This document shows, in pieces, positions 25,468 to 34,360 of a stretch of 64,000 bases of DNA. The DNA is from CALOFP01 sp942492635 (lineage in GTDB: Bacteria > UBP6 > UBA1177 > CALOFP01): the NCBI GenBank assembly GCA_942492635.1, contig CALOFP010000003.1, forward strand, positions 372,001-436,000. Reading direction: 5' to 3'. How positions within the stretch are numbered: position 1 is the first letter of the stretch; each line of letters begins with the position of its first letter. Under the pieces are notes generated by a model. That model ran no database searches and was not told where the DNA came from. It saw nothing but the letters and a program-made list of their open reading frames with translations. The position numbers were made by a program, and so were the translations under genes.

Positions 25468-26360
25468 GAAGACTTATAATCCAGGTGCTTTTTTTCTTCG
25501 TACAGAACCCCTTTCTACAGAACTTTTTCACAGGCAGGATCTATCCCAGTTCGGTCAGGGAGTACTGCGTTCCCACGCTGAACTGCTACTCCTGTCCGGC
25601 GGCACCGTTTTCATGTCCCGTCGGAACGGCACAGTACGTAATCGAGTATGCGCGACGGTTTCCTTTTTTCGTAACCGGATTTCTCATGACAATCGGTACG
25701 CTCTTCGGAAGCGCCACATGCGCCTACGTCTGTCCCTTCGGCCTTTTTCAGGATTTTATTTACCGAATATCTCCGATCAAGAGAAAGGTGAAAAGTCCCG
25801 TACCGAAAATTTTCCGCTATGCAAAGTGGGTGATGCTTTTCGGATTCGTAATCATAATCCCGCTCATCTACCACTTTCCCGCATTCTGCGCCTATGTCTG
25901 TCCCGCGGGAACGCTGGAAGCGGGAATTCCGCTGCTGATCGCAAATGAAGGACTTCGCCACAGCGCCGGAATGACGTTTGTCTGGAAGGTAATCTTCCTT
26001 ATCCTCATAATCTTTTACGGAATGAGGGAACAGCGACCGTTCTGCCGTTTTCTCTGTCCTCTCGGACTGTTTCTCGGCTTTTTTAACAAAATCAGTCTCC
26101 TGCAGATAAAAGTGGATCCCGATCACTGCCGCGATTGCGGAATCTGCAGCGCATCCTGTCCCATGGGACTCGATCTTCCGGCAGAAGTCAACAGCATCGA
26201 CTGCATAAAGTGCGGCGATTGCGCAACACCGTGTCCATTCCACGCCATCCACCGCGAATTCGCCGGAGTGAAAGTGAAAAGCCACTACGAGCATCCGGTC
26301 CCGATGGGAAGGTCGAAAAACCTTAGTTGCCATGAAGGTCATGAAGAACATGAAGGTTAA
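25464..26360 (+). CDS. NapH/YccM-type membrane 4Fe-4S protein
   Basis: A 298-residue inner-membrane protein with about four to five helices. Membrane-edge Cys motifs are CAYVCPFG (86-93), CAYVCPAG (142-149) and CRFLCPLG (194-201). Two ferredoxin-type clusters follow on the cytoplasmic side: C222-x2-C-x2-C-x3-CP and C247-x2-C-x2-C-x3-CP. NapH and YccM relatives pass electrons between the quinone pool or membrane partners and soluble proteins. The last ~12 residues (LSCHEGHEEHEG) come from a family B repeat that runs into the gene, so the original C-terminus was probably replaced. It ends the purF-mazG-activase run. Confidence 0.88.
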   Translation: MRRLIIQVLFFFVQNPFLQNFFTGRIYPSSVREYCVPTLNCYSCPAAPFSCPVGTAQYVIEYARRFPFFVTGFLMTIGTLFGSATCAYVCPFGLFQDFIYRISPIKRKVKSPVPKIFRYAKWVMLFGFVIIIPLIYHFPAFCAYVCPAGTLEAGIPLLIANEGLRHSAGMTFVWKVIFLILIIFYGMREQRPFCRFLCPLGLFLGFFNKISLLQIKVDPDHCRDCGICSASCPMGLDLPAEVNSIDCIKCGDCATPCPFHAIHREFAGVKVKSHYEHPVPMGRSKNLSCHEGHEEHEG

Positions 26361-26362
26361 GA
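26328..26362. repeat. Dispersed repeat family B, partial copy in a coding end
   Basis: GCCATGAAGGTCATGAAGAA followed by CATGAAGG matches the left end of the full copies at 5108 and 54357. It provides the last codons and the stop of the membrane ferredoxin gene. Confidence 0.65.
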
Positions 26363-26706
26363 AAAAGCCTGTTGTTTCAGAACGATAAAGCGATCAGTAA
26401 ATTGCCAGATACAGATCCGCAAGCTCTTGAAAATGGCAGGAATTCATAACCGGCAAAAACTTTTCCCAACCAAAATCAGCAACAGAATTCATCACAAAAC
26501 AAATATCCCGACCATCCCAGCGGCTGAAATCGAGAAATTTAAAATATCAAGATCGAAATAAAGACTGGCAGTGCCAGATTAATTTTTTTGAGACCGATTG
26601 AGAGCCAATTTTCAATAAGATACAAATAATCCGATCGTTCCAGCGGCTCAATCGACCAGGATATTTTTTTCGAAGCCGAATTGGAAACGCATATGGGACT
26701 TCTCTC

Positions 26707-26835
26707 CCCCTCTTATTTTAAGAGGGGAATCATTGGGGAGCTATTAAAATAATATGGTCTCTCAACCACATGTATTTATTTGTTTTTGTTGATCTATTAG
26801 AATAACTCCCCCAGCCCCTCTTTTAAAAAGAGGGG
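26707..26835. repeat. Two family A palindromes in inverted orientation
   Basis: The left copy is 26707-26727 with its G-rich tail to about 26745. The right copy is 26815-26835 preceded by AATAACTCCCCCAG, the reverse complement of the tail seen at 2663. About 55 bp of AT-rich DNA lie between the tails, giving a 129-bp unit with inverted ends. Confidence 0.75.
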
Positions 26836-27020
26836 AGGAATGCAGGGCGCACACGGAGGCACACCGCTACATTGTGTAGTTGAATATATGTGCTTGAAAT
26901 CATATGGTTGTCGTAATGCCCCGTAGGGGCCGGCGTGTCGACACGGTTTCCAGAACACCGTGTGGAAGGATTACAGCGGTGTGTGTAAACGCACCGGTAT
27001 GGAAACAAACCACATCCATG

Positions 27021-27046
27021 AACCCGGAACGGGTGACACTATTTCA
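27021..27046. repeat. Dispersed repeat family F, copy 1
   Basis: AACCCGGAACGGGTGACACT followed by ATTTCA. Related copies lie at 35002, 35773, 37156 and 37663. Confidence 0.65.
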
Positions 27047-27053
27047 TGATTTT

Positions 27054-27761
27054 TTACAGTACGATTTCCAGGAATTCATCATAATCAAGTTCTTCAAGAA
27101 CGATGTTCTTCTCTTTTCTCTCCTTGAGAATTCCTATGAATTTTTCAATGGAGATCTCTTTTGCGCCCATGCTGAGAAGGTGATCCGTAACTATCTGGCA
27201 GTCGATCACCTGGAAGTTGTGCTTTTTGAGAAGGGCGGAAAGGTAAAGCAGGGCGGTTTTGGAGCTGTTTTTCTCTTTGGAGAACATGCTTTCGCCGAAA
27301 AAGACATCTCCGATCGATACGCCGTAGAGTCCGCCGACAAGTTTTTCTTTCCGCCACACTTCTATGCTGTGGGCGTAGCCCATCCGGTACATGGTTGTGT
27401 AGGATTTAACCATATCTCTTGTTATCCATGTGCCTGCCTGGTCTTTTCTCGGGACTTTTCCGCAGCTTTCCATAACTCTTTTGAAGGCCCGATCCAGTGT
27501 CACGGTAATTTCCCGTTTTTTCAGCCATTTTTTCATGGATTTGGAGATGTGAACTTTGCCCGGAAAAAGTACGCATCGGGGATCCGGCGCCCACCACATG
27601 ATGGGACCGGGATCGTTGTACCATGGAAAAATTCCCCTGGAGTAGGCTTCAATTATTCTTTCGGGACGAAGATCTCCTCCGAATGCCAGAAGTCCGTCCT
27701 CTTCGGCAAGCCTTGGATCGGGAAAGATAATTTCATTGTCGGGAAGTAGAAAAAGTGCCAT
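27054..27761 (-). CDS. aat: Leucyl/phenylalanyl-tRNA-protein transferase
   Basis: A 235-residue Aat. Conserved blocks are FPDPRLAEEDGLLAFGGDL, AYSRGIFPWYN, IMWWAPDPRCVLFP and, in the C-terminal GNAT-like half, HSIEVWRKEKLVGGLYGVSIGDVFFGESMFS. It transfers Leu or Phe from tRNA to proteins with N-terminal Lys or Arg, turning them into ClpS substrates. ATG 27761 is preferred over the adjacent GTG by ribosome-site spacing. The gene lies 67 bp downstream of clpA on the same strand, so the whole N-degron pathway apart from ClpP is encoded together. Confidence 0.95.
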   Translation of the reverse strand: MALFLLPDNEIIFPDPRLAEEDGLLAFGGDLRPERIIEAYSRGIFPWYNDPGPIMWWAPDPRCVLFPGKVHISKSMKKWLKKREITVTLDRAFKRVMESCGKVPRKDQAGTWITRDMVKSYTTMYRMGYAHSIEVWRKEKLVGGLYGVSIGDVFFGESMFSKEKNSSKTALLYLSALLKKHNFQVIDCQIVTDHLLSMGAKEISIEKFIGILKERKEKNIVLEELDYDEFLEIVL

Positions 27762-27828
27762 CACCGGCTCCTGTTCAGGTCGGAATACGACGATTTTTCC
27801 AGATTGATGAAACTTACCGGCGAATTCA

Positions 27829-30051
27829 TTATCCGACCTTTATCTCTATTTCGCGGCCTTTTGTGGTAACCGTGGCGTTACCGCCCTTTTTCAGTGATCC
27901 GAAAAGAACTTCGTCGACAAAGAAGTTCTTGACCTGTTCCTGAACGATTCTGGCAACTTCGCGGGCGCCGAACTCTTTGGAATATCCCTTTTCGGCTAGA
28001 AGATCGAGAGCTGCCTTCCGAACCGTCAGGGAGATGTTCCGATCCTTGAGCTGAGCCGCAAACTCGTCCAGTTCCTTCTTGACTATGCGGACAACCATCT
28101 CCCTGCCGAGGTTGTTGAACTGGACGATTCTGTCGAGCCTGTTCCTGAATTCGGGGGAGAAAATCCTGTCAACGGCTTTTGAAACCGTCGCCGTTCCCGT
28201 ATCCCTCTCTGTAAATCCGAGAAGGGACTTTTCAAGATCGCGGGCACCGGCATTTGATGTCATGATAATTACAATATTCCTGAAATCGGCACGTCTTCCG
28301 GTGTTGTCGGTCAGCGTCGCGTAATCCATGATCTGCAGAAGCGTGTTGTAGATATCCTGGTGTGCCTTTTCTATCTCATCCAGAAGAAGAACGGCGTGGG
28401 GAGTTTTCCTTACCGCTTCGGTCAGCTGACCGCCTTCCTCATACCCTACATATCCCGGAGGCGCTCCTATGAGTCTTGCCACCGTGTGTTTCTCCTGATA
28501 TTCGCTCATGTCGTAGCGGTGAAGGGTGACACCCAGTTCGTTTGCAAGCTGCCGTGCAAGCTCGGTTTTTCCCACGCCGGTGGGACCGACAAAAAGAAAA
28601 CTGGCGACAGGCTTGTCGGGATTGGCAAAACCGGCTCGGGACCGTTTGATGGCATCCACGATGGAGTGAATCGCTTCATCCTGGCCGAAAATACTCTTTT
28701 TAAGATTCTTTTCAAGAAGTTTGAGAGTCGCCGATTCGTCCTTTGAAACGCTGCGCTCGGGAACGTTGGCGATTCGGGCGACGGTGCGCTCGATGTCGTT
28801 GACCTCGACTGTTTTCTTGCGGCTTTTAGTTATCCTCAGAAACGCTCCCGCTTCGTCGATAAGGTCTATCGCCTTGTCGGGAAGGTGCCTGTCGTTGATG
28901 AATCTGTCCGAAAGTTCCACGGCAGAGCGAAGTGCTTCGTCGGTGTACTTTATTTCATGATGCTGTTCATATTTTTCCCTGAGTCCCTGAAGTATTCTGA
29001 ATGTCTCATCGACAGAAGGCTCGTCCACGTCGATTTTCTGGAATCTACGGGCAAGTGCCCGATCCTTCTCAAAAAACTTCCGGTACTCGTCGTAGGTTGT
29101 CGATCCTATGCAACGGATGCCGCCTACGGAGAGCAGGGGTTTGAGTAGATTGGACGCGTCCATTGCACCGCCGGAAACGGCTCCCGCACCTACGATTGTG
29201 TGGATCTCATCAATAAAGAGGATAACCTCCTTCTGCTCCGACACCTGCCGAAGAACACGTTTCATGCGCTCCTCGAAATCTCCGCGGAATTTCGTGCCGG
29301 CAAGCAAGCCGCCCATATCGAGCCTGAGAATCCGGCAACCTTTCAGGAGATCCGGAACCTCTTCCGCTACAATTCGCTGGGCAAGTCCTTCGGTAATCGC
29401 CGTTTTTCCCACACCGGCTTCACCCACGTGGATCGGGTTGTTCTTGGTTCTTCTGCACAGAACCTGGATGGTCCGCTGCATGATATCGTCCCGACCGATC
29501 AGCGGCTCAAGGGAGCCCTTTTCTGCAAGGGCTGTAAGGTCCGTTGTGAACATTTCGAGGGAGTCGCCCTCCTTTCTTGTTACCTCGCCCTCCTCAAAAT
29601 CCCTTTCGACGCCTCTCTGATCCGGAAAACTGCTGATTCCGTGGGAAACGTAGTTGACCATATCCATCCTTTCGATTCCCTCATTTCGAAGGTAGAAGAG
29701 GGCGTAGGATTCGTCGAGCTCGTAGTAGGCCACAAGGACATCTTCGAGGGTTACCTCATCCTTTCCGGCGGACCCGGCGTGAAATGCGGCTTTTTCGAGA
29801 ACACTTTGAAAACCTGAAGATTGGATAATCTCGCCGGTGGTGACCCTTGGCACGTGATCGTCGAGATAGTTTTTCAACTCGTTTCTCAGCTTCTCCACGT
29901 CACCACCGCAGTTGCGGATGATATCCATACCTTCCTCGTTAAAGAGGATGGAAAAGAGCAGATGTTCCGGAGTAACAAACTCGTGGTTCTGCTGCTTTGC
30001 CTCATAGAAGGCGCCGAGAATGATGTTGTTTAGCTCCTTGTTTATCCTCAT
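27829..30051 (-). CDS. clpA: ATP-dependent Clp protease ATP-binding subunit ClpA
   Basis: A 740-residue Hsp100 unfoldase. The N-domain (EFVTPEHLLFSIL) binds ClpS. The first AAA+ module has GEAGVGKTAI and VILFIDEIH; the second has GPTGVGKTELARQLA, LLLDEIEKAH and the arginine-rich FRNRLDRIV. LGF in the loop after the second Walker B region (about SLLGFTERD) corresponds to the IGL/IGF loop that docks on ClpP, so it should work with ClpP, which is not in the window. The ATG lies 2 nt past the clpS stop, with GGAG overlapping the clpS end. No middle coiled coil, as expected for ClpA rather than ClpB. Confidence 0.96.
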   Translation of the reverse strand: MRINKELNNIILGAFYEAKQQNHEFVTPEHLLFSILFNEEGMDIIRNCGGDVEKLRNELKNYLDDHVPRVTTGEIIQSSGFQSVLEKAAFHAGSAGKDEVTLEDVLVAYYELDESYALFYLRNEGIERMDMVNYVSHGISSFPDQRGVERDFEEGEVTRKEGDSLEMFTTDLTALAEKGSLEPLIGRDDIMQRTIQVLCRRTKNNPIHVGEAGVGKTAITEGLAQRIVAEEVPDLLKGCRILRLDMGGLLAGTKFRGDFEERMKRVLRQVSEQKEVILFIDEIHTIVGAGAVSGGAMDASNLLKPLLSVGGIRCIGSTTYDEYRKFFEKDRALARRFQKIDVDEPSVDETFRILQGLREKYEQHHEIKYTDEALRSAVELSDRFINDRHLPDKAIDLIDEAGAFLRITKSRKKTVEVNDIERTVARIANVPERSVSKDESATLKLLEKNLKKSIFGQDEAIHSIVDAIKRSRAGFANPDKPVASFLFVGPTGVGKTELARQLANELGVTLHRYDMSEYQEKHTVARLIGAPPGYVGYEEGGQLTEAVRKTPHAVLLLDEIEKAHQDIYNTLLQIMDYATLTDNTGRRADFRNIVIIMTSNAGARDLEKSLLGFTERDTGTATVSKAVDRIFSPEFRNRLDRIVQFNNLGREMVVRIVKKELDEFAAQLKDRNISLTVRKAALDLLAEKGYSKEFGAREVARIVQEQVKNFFVDEVLFGSLKKGGNATVTTKGREIEIKVG

Positions 30052-30053
30052 AT

Positions 30054-30371
30054 TCACTCCTTTTCACAGGTACATTTAAGAGGGAATTCATGCTGTCTTG
30101 CAAGATTGTGTACCTGCATGATTTTTGTCATGGCGATATCGTAGGTGAAAATGCCTGCTATTCCGCGACCCTTGTTGTGTATGTCCAGCATGATCTTTGT
30201 GGCTTCGGCTGCAGGATGATGAAAAATCATCGTAAGAACATGAACCACGAACTCCATGCTTGTGTAGTTGTCGTTGTGCATTACAACCTTGTACATGTCA
30301 GGCTTTTTAAGAGCGGGCCTGATATCCGCCTCTTCTTCTCCCTCGAAAAAGGGGAAATTTTTCTCACTCAT
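30054..30371 (-). CDS. clpS: ATP-dependent Clp protease adaptor ClpS
   Basis: A 105-residue adaptor. The conserved VVMHNDNYTSMEFVVHVL (about residues 29-46) contains the Asn-Asp pair and the hydrophobic pocket that bind N-terminal Phe, Leu, Trp or Tyr. HNKGRGIAGIFTYDIA follows, with the second pocket face. The acidic N-terminal tail is the extension that engages the ClpA pore. It leads the clpS-clpA-aat operon, with AAGGAC before its ATG. Confidence 0.95.
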   Translation of the reverse strand: MSEKNFPFFEGEEEADIRPALKKPDMYKVVMHNDNYTSMEFVVHVLTMIFHHPAAEATKIMLDIHNKGRGIAGIFTYDIAMTKIMQVHNLARQHEFPLKCTCEKE

Positions 30372-30424
30372 TGTTGTCCTTTTAATGATCGATTTAAGAT
30401 TTATAACACAAGGAAATAAAACTG

Positions 30425-30447
30425 TAAAGAAAGGTTAAGGTAACCTT
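30425..30447 (-). terminator. Possible terminator of the nucleoside transporter
   Basis: AAGGTTA and TAACCTT (30431-30437 / 30441-30447) form a perfect 7-bp hairpin 13 bp past the transporter stop. On the minus strand it is followed by TCTTTACAG, only moderately T-rich, so the call is tentative. Confidence 0.45.
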
Positions 30448-30460
30448 CAGACAGCTCTTA

Positions 30461-31657
30461 TCAGAGAAGCATGCCTGCAATGTTGGCGGTAAGAAAACAT
30501 GCAATAGTTCCCGCTATCATGGCCTTGATTCCCAGAGAAGCGATCTCGCTTCTGCGCTCCGGAACCATACCGCCGATTCCACCGAGCTGGATTGCGATAG
30601 AACCCAGATTGGCGAAACCGCAGAGAGCGTATGTGGCGATGATCTGTGATCTCGGACTGAGAGTTATCGCAGGATCCTTCACCATCTTCATCATGCTGTC
30701 GTATGCGATAAATTCGTTGAGAATCGTCTTCTGTCCGAGAAGGGATCCCACTTTACCCGCCTCTTCCCAGGGAACGCCCATGAGAAAAGCGAAAGGACGC
30801 ATGATGTAGCCCAGAACCTCCTGCATGGATGTTCCGAAAAATCCGAAAACGTAGTTGAAAAGGGAAACGAAGGCGATGAACGCGAGAAGCATCGCACCGA
30901 CGTTTATGGCAAGGTAGACACCCTCGTTGGCGCCTCTTGCGGCCGCATCGAGAACATTTTTGTCGGAAACGGGAATATCGACCGCGTTGAGATGGCTTGT
31001 CACGGGATCTCCGGTTTCCGGAACCATGATTTTTGCAATTACGATCGCCGCCGGAGCACTCATCACCGATGCCGCGATGAGGTGGCCGGCATTAACGCCC
31101 ATGTTGACGTATGCTGCAAGAACGCCGCCCGCGACGGTTGAGAAACCTCCGGTCATCAGACACATCAGCTCGCTTCTGGTCATATCCTTTACGTAAGGCT
31201 TGACCATGAGAGGCGCCTCGGTCTGGCCCATGAAAATGTTGGCCGCCGCACTGAGCGATTCCGCGCCGCTCGTACCGAGAAACTTCGTAAGAACCCGCGC
31301 GAATATCTTGACGAAAAACTGAAGAATTCCGAAATAGTAGAGAACTGCGAAGAGGGAGGAGAAGAAAATGATCGTAGGAAGAATTGAAAGGGCGAAAGAC
31401 CACCCCGTCTTCATCAGCGAACCGAAAACGAACTCCGCGCCCTCATTTGTGAAGTCGATCAGCTTGTTTACACCCCGATTGAGAAAATCGAAAAGCACCT
31501 TGCCCGGATAGGTCTTGAGAACGAAAACCGCAAAGCCGAACTGCAGCAGGAGCCCCAGGCCAATTACCTTAAATTTTACCATTTTTCTCTGTTCGGACAT
31601 GAGCCAGGCTATAAAAAGAAATACAAAAATCCCGAAAAAGCTAATAATTCTGTACAT
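30461..31657 (-). CDS. Concentrative nucleoside transporter (CNT/NupC family)
   Basis: A 398-residue inner-membrane protein with about ten hydrophobic segments. The CNT signature includes GTSGAESLSAAANIFMGQTEAPL (about residues 144-166), the region that binds the nucleoside and cation, and GFANLGSIAIQLGGIGGMVP near the C-terminus. It imports nucleosides with H+ or Na+. ATG 31657 follows GGAG at 5 nt. It lies upstream of clpS in the same direction, but a hairpin in the 90-bp gap suggests separate transcription. Confidence 0.93.
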   Translation of the reverse strand: MYRIISFFGIFVFLFIAWLMSEQRKMVKFKVIGLGLLLQFGFAVFVLKTYPGKVLFDFLNRGVNKLIDFTNEGAEFVFGSLMKTGWSFALSILPTIIFFSSLFAVLYYFGILQFFVKIFARVLTKFLGTSGAESLSAAANIFMGQTEAPLMVKPYVKDMTRSELMCLMTGGFSTVAGGVLAAYVNMGVNAGHLIAASVMSAPAAIVIAKIMVPETGDPVTSHLNAVDIPVSDKNVLDAAARGANEGVYLAINVGAMLLAFIAFVSLFNYVFGFFGTSMQEVLGYIMRPFAFLMGVPWEEAGKVGSLLGQKTILNEFIAYDSMMKMVKDPAITLSPRSQIIATYALCGFANLGSIAIQLGGIGGMVPERRSEIASLGIKAMIAGTIACFLTANIAGMLL

Positions 31658-31960
31658 GGTCACTCCACAAAATGTAACAAATCCAGTCGGTGAAGTATGT
31701 CAGAAAACGCTCTATAAATCAAGATTGGGAAATAAAATGGAAAATATCGGGAATAAAAAATTTCAGCAAAAGAGACATTATGCGTTAATTCGCATTACCT
31801 TTAAAAGCCGGTTCATGATTGAAAGGATCATAGATTATTAAAGTTATTATATGGTTGAAGTAATATTTGCCGCTTTGCATAAAAATAAAGAAAAAATAAT
31901 AAATTCGAAATAGGAATGATACTAATGATTGTACTTTGGTAAAATAGTTTGGAGGTTTTT
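31658..31960. other. Divergent intergenic region
   Basis: About 300 bp, strongly AT-rich after 31730, between the transporter and the VWA lipoprotein. It probably carries both promoters; no box could be assigned with confidence. Confidence 0.5.
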
Positions 31961-33988
31961 ATGAAAAAATTGATTGTTTCATTACTTGTTCTGGGATGTC
32001 TGTTCACTTTTCACGCATGTAAGGATAATGAAAGTACAGGAACATACGATTCGACACTCTACGGCAGCGACTACGGAGAGGAGACAATAGGCTATCGCAG
32101 TGGAAAACCGAAATCCGAAAGCAACGGAAAAGAAGATGGTATGGATCCGTCAAATGGTGACAAAGGATCCCCTGAGGCCGGAGGGGAGGGAAGTGACGGA
32201 GACTATGGGTATACAGGTGATGTGGCTGATACCGATTCGGACGGAAACCCAGGCGATACGGGAATCACGGATGAAACAAACGACAACTCCTCGGAACCCT
32301 CCGATTCGGATTCCGTTGTAGTTCCGGAAACAGATCAGAATACAGATGTTGATGCTGATGCCGTTGTAGAAGTTCCTGACACAGATGTTAATAATGATTC
32401 CGGTGAAGTCGATGAAGATTCGCAGACAGATGAAGATCAGCCTGCTTTATCTCTCAGATCTGAAATCAAAGTAAAGGAAAATCCCTTTAAGCTGACTGAT
32501 GATGATCCGGCAACAACCTTTGCCCTGGATGTAGACAGCGCAAGCTTTTCCATTGTCAGGGGAGCACTCATGGACGGCGTACTGCCGAAGCCGGAAACAG
32601 TAAGAATTGAGGAGATGGTTAACTATTTCAAATATTACTACAGAAAACCGAAAGCAGACGAACCCTTCAGCGTCTACACAGAATATGGTATCTGTCCATG
32701 GAATCCGGCCCACAAACTTGTAATGATCGGAGTGAGGGGACATGAAGTGAAAATGGATAAAGCGCCCCCGGCAAACATTGTGTTCCTCGTCGATGTCTCC
32801 GGTTCTATGAGCGACCAGGACAAGCTTCCTCTCCTCAAAAAGGGGCTTCGGATGATGCTCAAACAGCTCAGGGATGTCGACACAATATCGATAGTCGCCT
32901 ATGCCGGAGAAGATAAAGTTGTACTTGAAGGTGCGAAGGGAACCCAGAAAGAGATGATAAAGGAAGCCATAGACAATCTTGATAGCGGCGGAAGTACGGC
33001 AGGTGAGGCAGGTATCAGAAGAGCCTACCAGATAGCGAAGAAGTACTACAATCCCGAAGGACTCAACCGCGTAATTCTTGCAACAGACGGAGATTTCAAC
33101 GTTGGAATCAGTGACGAGGATGAGCTCAAGAAATTCATATCCGAAAAGAGAGATACAGGTGTTTTTCTCTCCGTTTACGGATTCGGAGATGCCTGGGGCG
33201 ATCAGGATGCGGTGGACAATACAATGGAAACACTCGCCGATAACGGAAACGGAGTCTACTTTTTCATCGACGGAAAAGAGGAAGCCAGACGCGCGTTCGG
33301 ATACACATTTACCGATTCGCTCTTCACAGTTGCAAAAGATGTGAAGTTGCAGGTTCAGTTTAATCCGGCCCTCGTGAAAGCCCACAGACTTGTCGGATAC
33401 GAAAACAGGATGCTGAACAACAGCGATTTTGATAACGACAACGTTGACGGCGGAGAATTGGGTAGCGGTCAGGATATGACAGCATTTTTTGAAATAATTC
33501 CGGCATCATCAGATGAAGTTGTGGCAGGAGATAGTGAAGAGGACGATTCCGATGCAGTTGTGGCAGGAGATAGTGAAGAGGACGATTCCGATGCAGTTGT
33601 GGCAGGAGATAGTGAAGAGGACGATTCTGATGCAGTTGTGGCAGGAGATAGTGAAGAGGACGATTCCGATACAGTAGCAACGGAGCCGGTAACCGGAGAC
33701 AATCTGATCGAAGTGAGAATAAGGTACAAGGAGCCGAACGAGGACAACAGTTCTTTGATGAAAAGACCCGTCAACATAACCGAATTGAGAAAAATTCCAA
33801 GCATGAAATATCTTTTTGCTTCTGGTGTTGCCCATTTCGGTCTTCTTCTCAGGGGTTCAGAATTCACCAAGGAGGGCAACCTTAATGAAATTCATGAATA
33901 TATAAAAAGTACTATTCCGGCTGACACCGAAGGTGCCATTGAAGATATGATGAACCTCATTGGAAAAGCAGATTCAATAAAAAAGTAG
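31961..33988 (+). CDS. VWA-domain lipoprotein (YfbK-like) with acidic tandem repeats
   Basis: A 675-residue lipoprotein. The signal peptide ends in the lipobox FHAC (Cys20). A long acidic Ser/Asp/Gly-rich linker runs to about residue 165. The YfbK-type N-domain (TTFALDVDSASFSIVRG) follows, then a von Willebrand A domain with the MIDAS motif DVSGSMS (about 278) and a DUF3520-like C-terminal part. That part is interrupted by four 13-residue repeats of the form VVAGDSEEDDSD. ATG 31961 has GGAGG at 31951-31955. VWA proteins of this group are outer-envelope proteins of unknown role. Not in an operon. Confidence 0.9.
   Translation: MKKLIVSLLVLGCLFTFHACKDNESTGTYDSTLYGSDYGEETIGYRSGKPKSESNGKEDGMDPSNGDKGSPEAGGEGSDGDYGYTGDVADTDSDGNPGDTGITDETNDNSSEPSDSDSVVVPETDQNTDVDADAVVEVPDTDVNNDSGEVDEDSQTDEDQPALSLRSEIKVKENPFKLTDDDPATTFALDVDSASFSIVRGALMDGVLPKPETVRIEEMVNYFKYYYRKPKADEPFSVYTEYGICPWNPAHKLVMIGVRGHEVKMDKAPPANIVFLVDVSGSMSDQDKLPLLKKGLRMMLKQLRDVDTISIVAYAGEDKVVLEGAKGTQKEMIKEAIDNLDSGGSTAGEAGIRRAYQIAKKYYNPEGLNRVILATDGDFNVGISDEDELKKFISEKRDTGVFLSVYGFGDAWGDQDAVDNTMETLADNGNGVYFFIDGKEEARRAFGYTFTDSLFTVAKDVKLQVQFNPALVKAHRLVGYENRMLNNSDFDNDNVDGGELGSGQDMTAFFEIIPASSDEVVAGDSEEDDSDAVVAGDSEEDDSDAVVAGDSEEDDSDAVVAGDSEEDDSDTVATEPVTGDNLIEVRIRYKEPNEDNSSLMKRPVNITELRKIPSMKYLFASGVAHFGLLLRGSEFTKEGNLNEIHEYIKSTIPADTEGAIEDMMNLIGKADSIKK
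33515..33670 (+). repeat. Four in-frame 39-bp tandem repeats
   Basis: Units start at 33515, 33554, 33593 and 33632 and differ by only a few bases. Each encodes (E/A)VVAGDSEEDDSD. The low divergence suggests recent expansion and possible copy-number variation. Confidence 0.95.
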
Positions 33989-34360
33989 TCTACAACGCTC
34001 CGGTTTCTACCTAACATTCATATTCATTTTTCAATAAAACGAATGGCTTTCAAACAAATATTGCATTAAATTCTGAATAAAATTGACATCTCCCCAACTC
34101 GTAAATATGCTTTTTTCAGGTTAATTTACCAAATTATAAAACAGTGCTGAAAAAAGATGTTGAAGTCTTGGGAAAGCGAAAAACAGCTTGCTGTTATAGT
34201 TGAGGCATTTTAGGGGAAGTTTTATAGCGGGATTGCTTTCTTATATCTGATCTTGCGGCTTCTACATTCTATCTGTTCGGTTTTATAATAAGGAAAATCA
34301 ACTGTAAACGTTTGGAAACAAAGACACTGTAGACACTGAATTATTACTGGGGGAGTGGAT
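33989..34360. other. Intergenic region
   Basis: About 370 bp, AT-rich, no recognisable element. Confidence 0.5.

Larger units (their letters stand above)
26361..27053. other. Intergenic region with an inverted pair of family A repeats
   Basis: About 690 bp between convergent genes. It holds two family A palindromes facing each other (26707 and 26815), several short palindromes around 26934-26965 (for example GTGTCGACAC) and a family F repeat (27021-27046). No gene recognised. Confidence 0.6.

Noticed and set aside
32447..33385. 312-codon minus-strand frame opposite the VWA lipoprotein
   Set aside because: Shadow of the VWA gene, no ribosome site or family pattern.
33515..33670. Possible CRISPR-like array
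   Set aside because: Units are directly adjacent with no spacers and stay in frame within a coding sequence. They are protein repeats.
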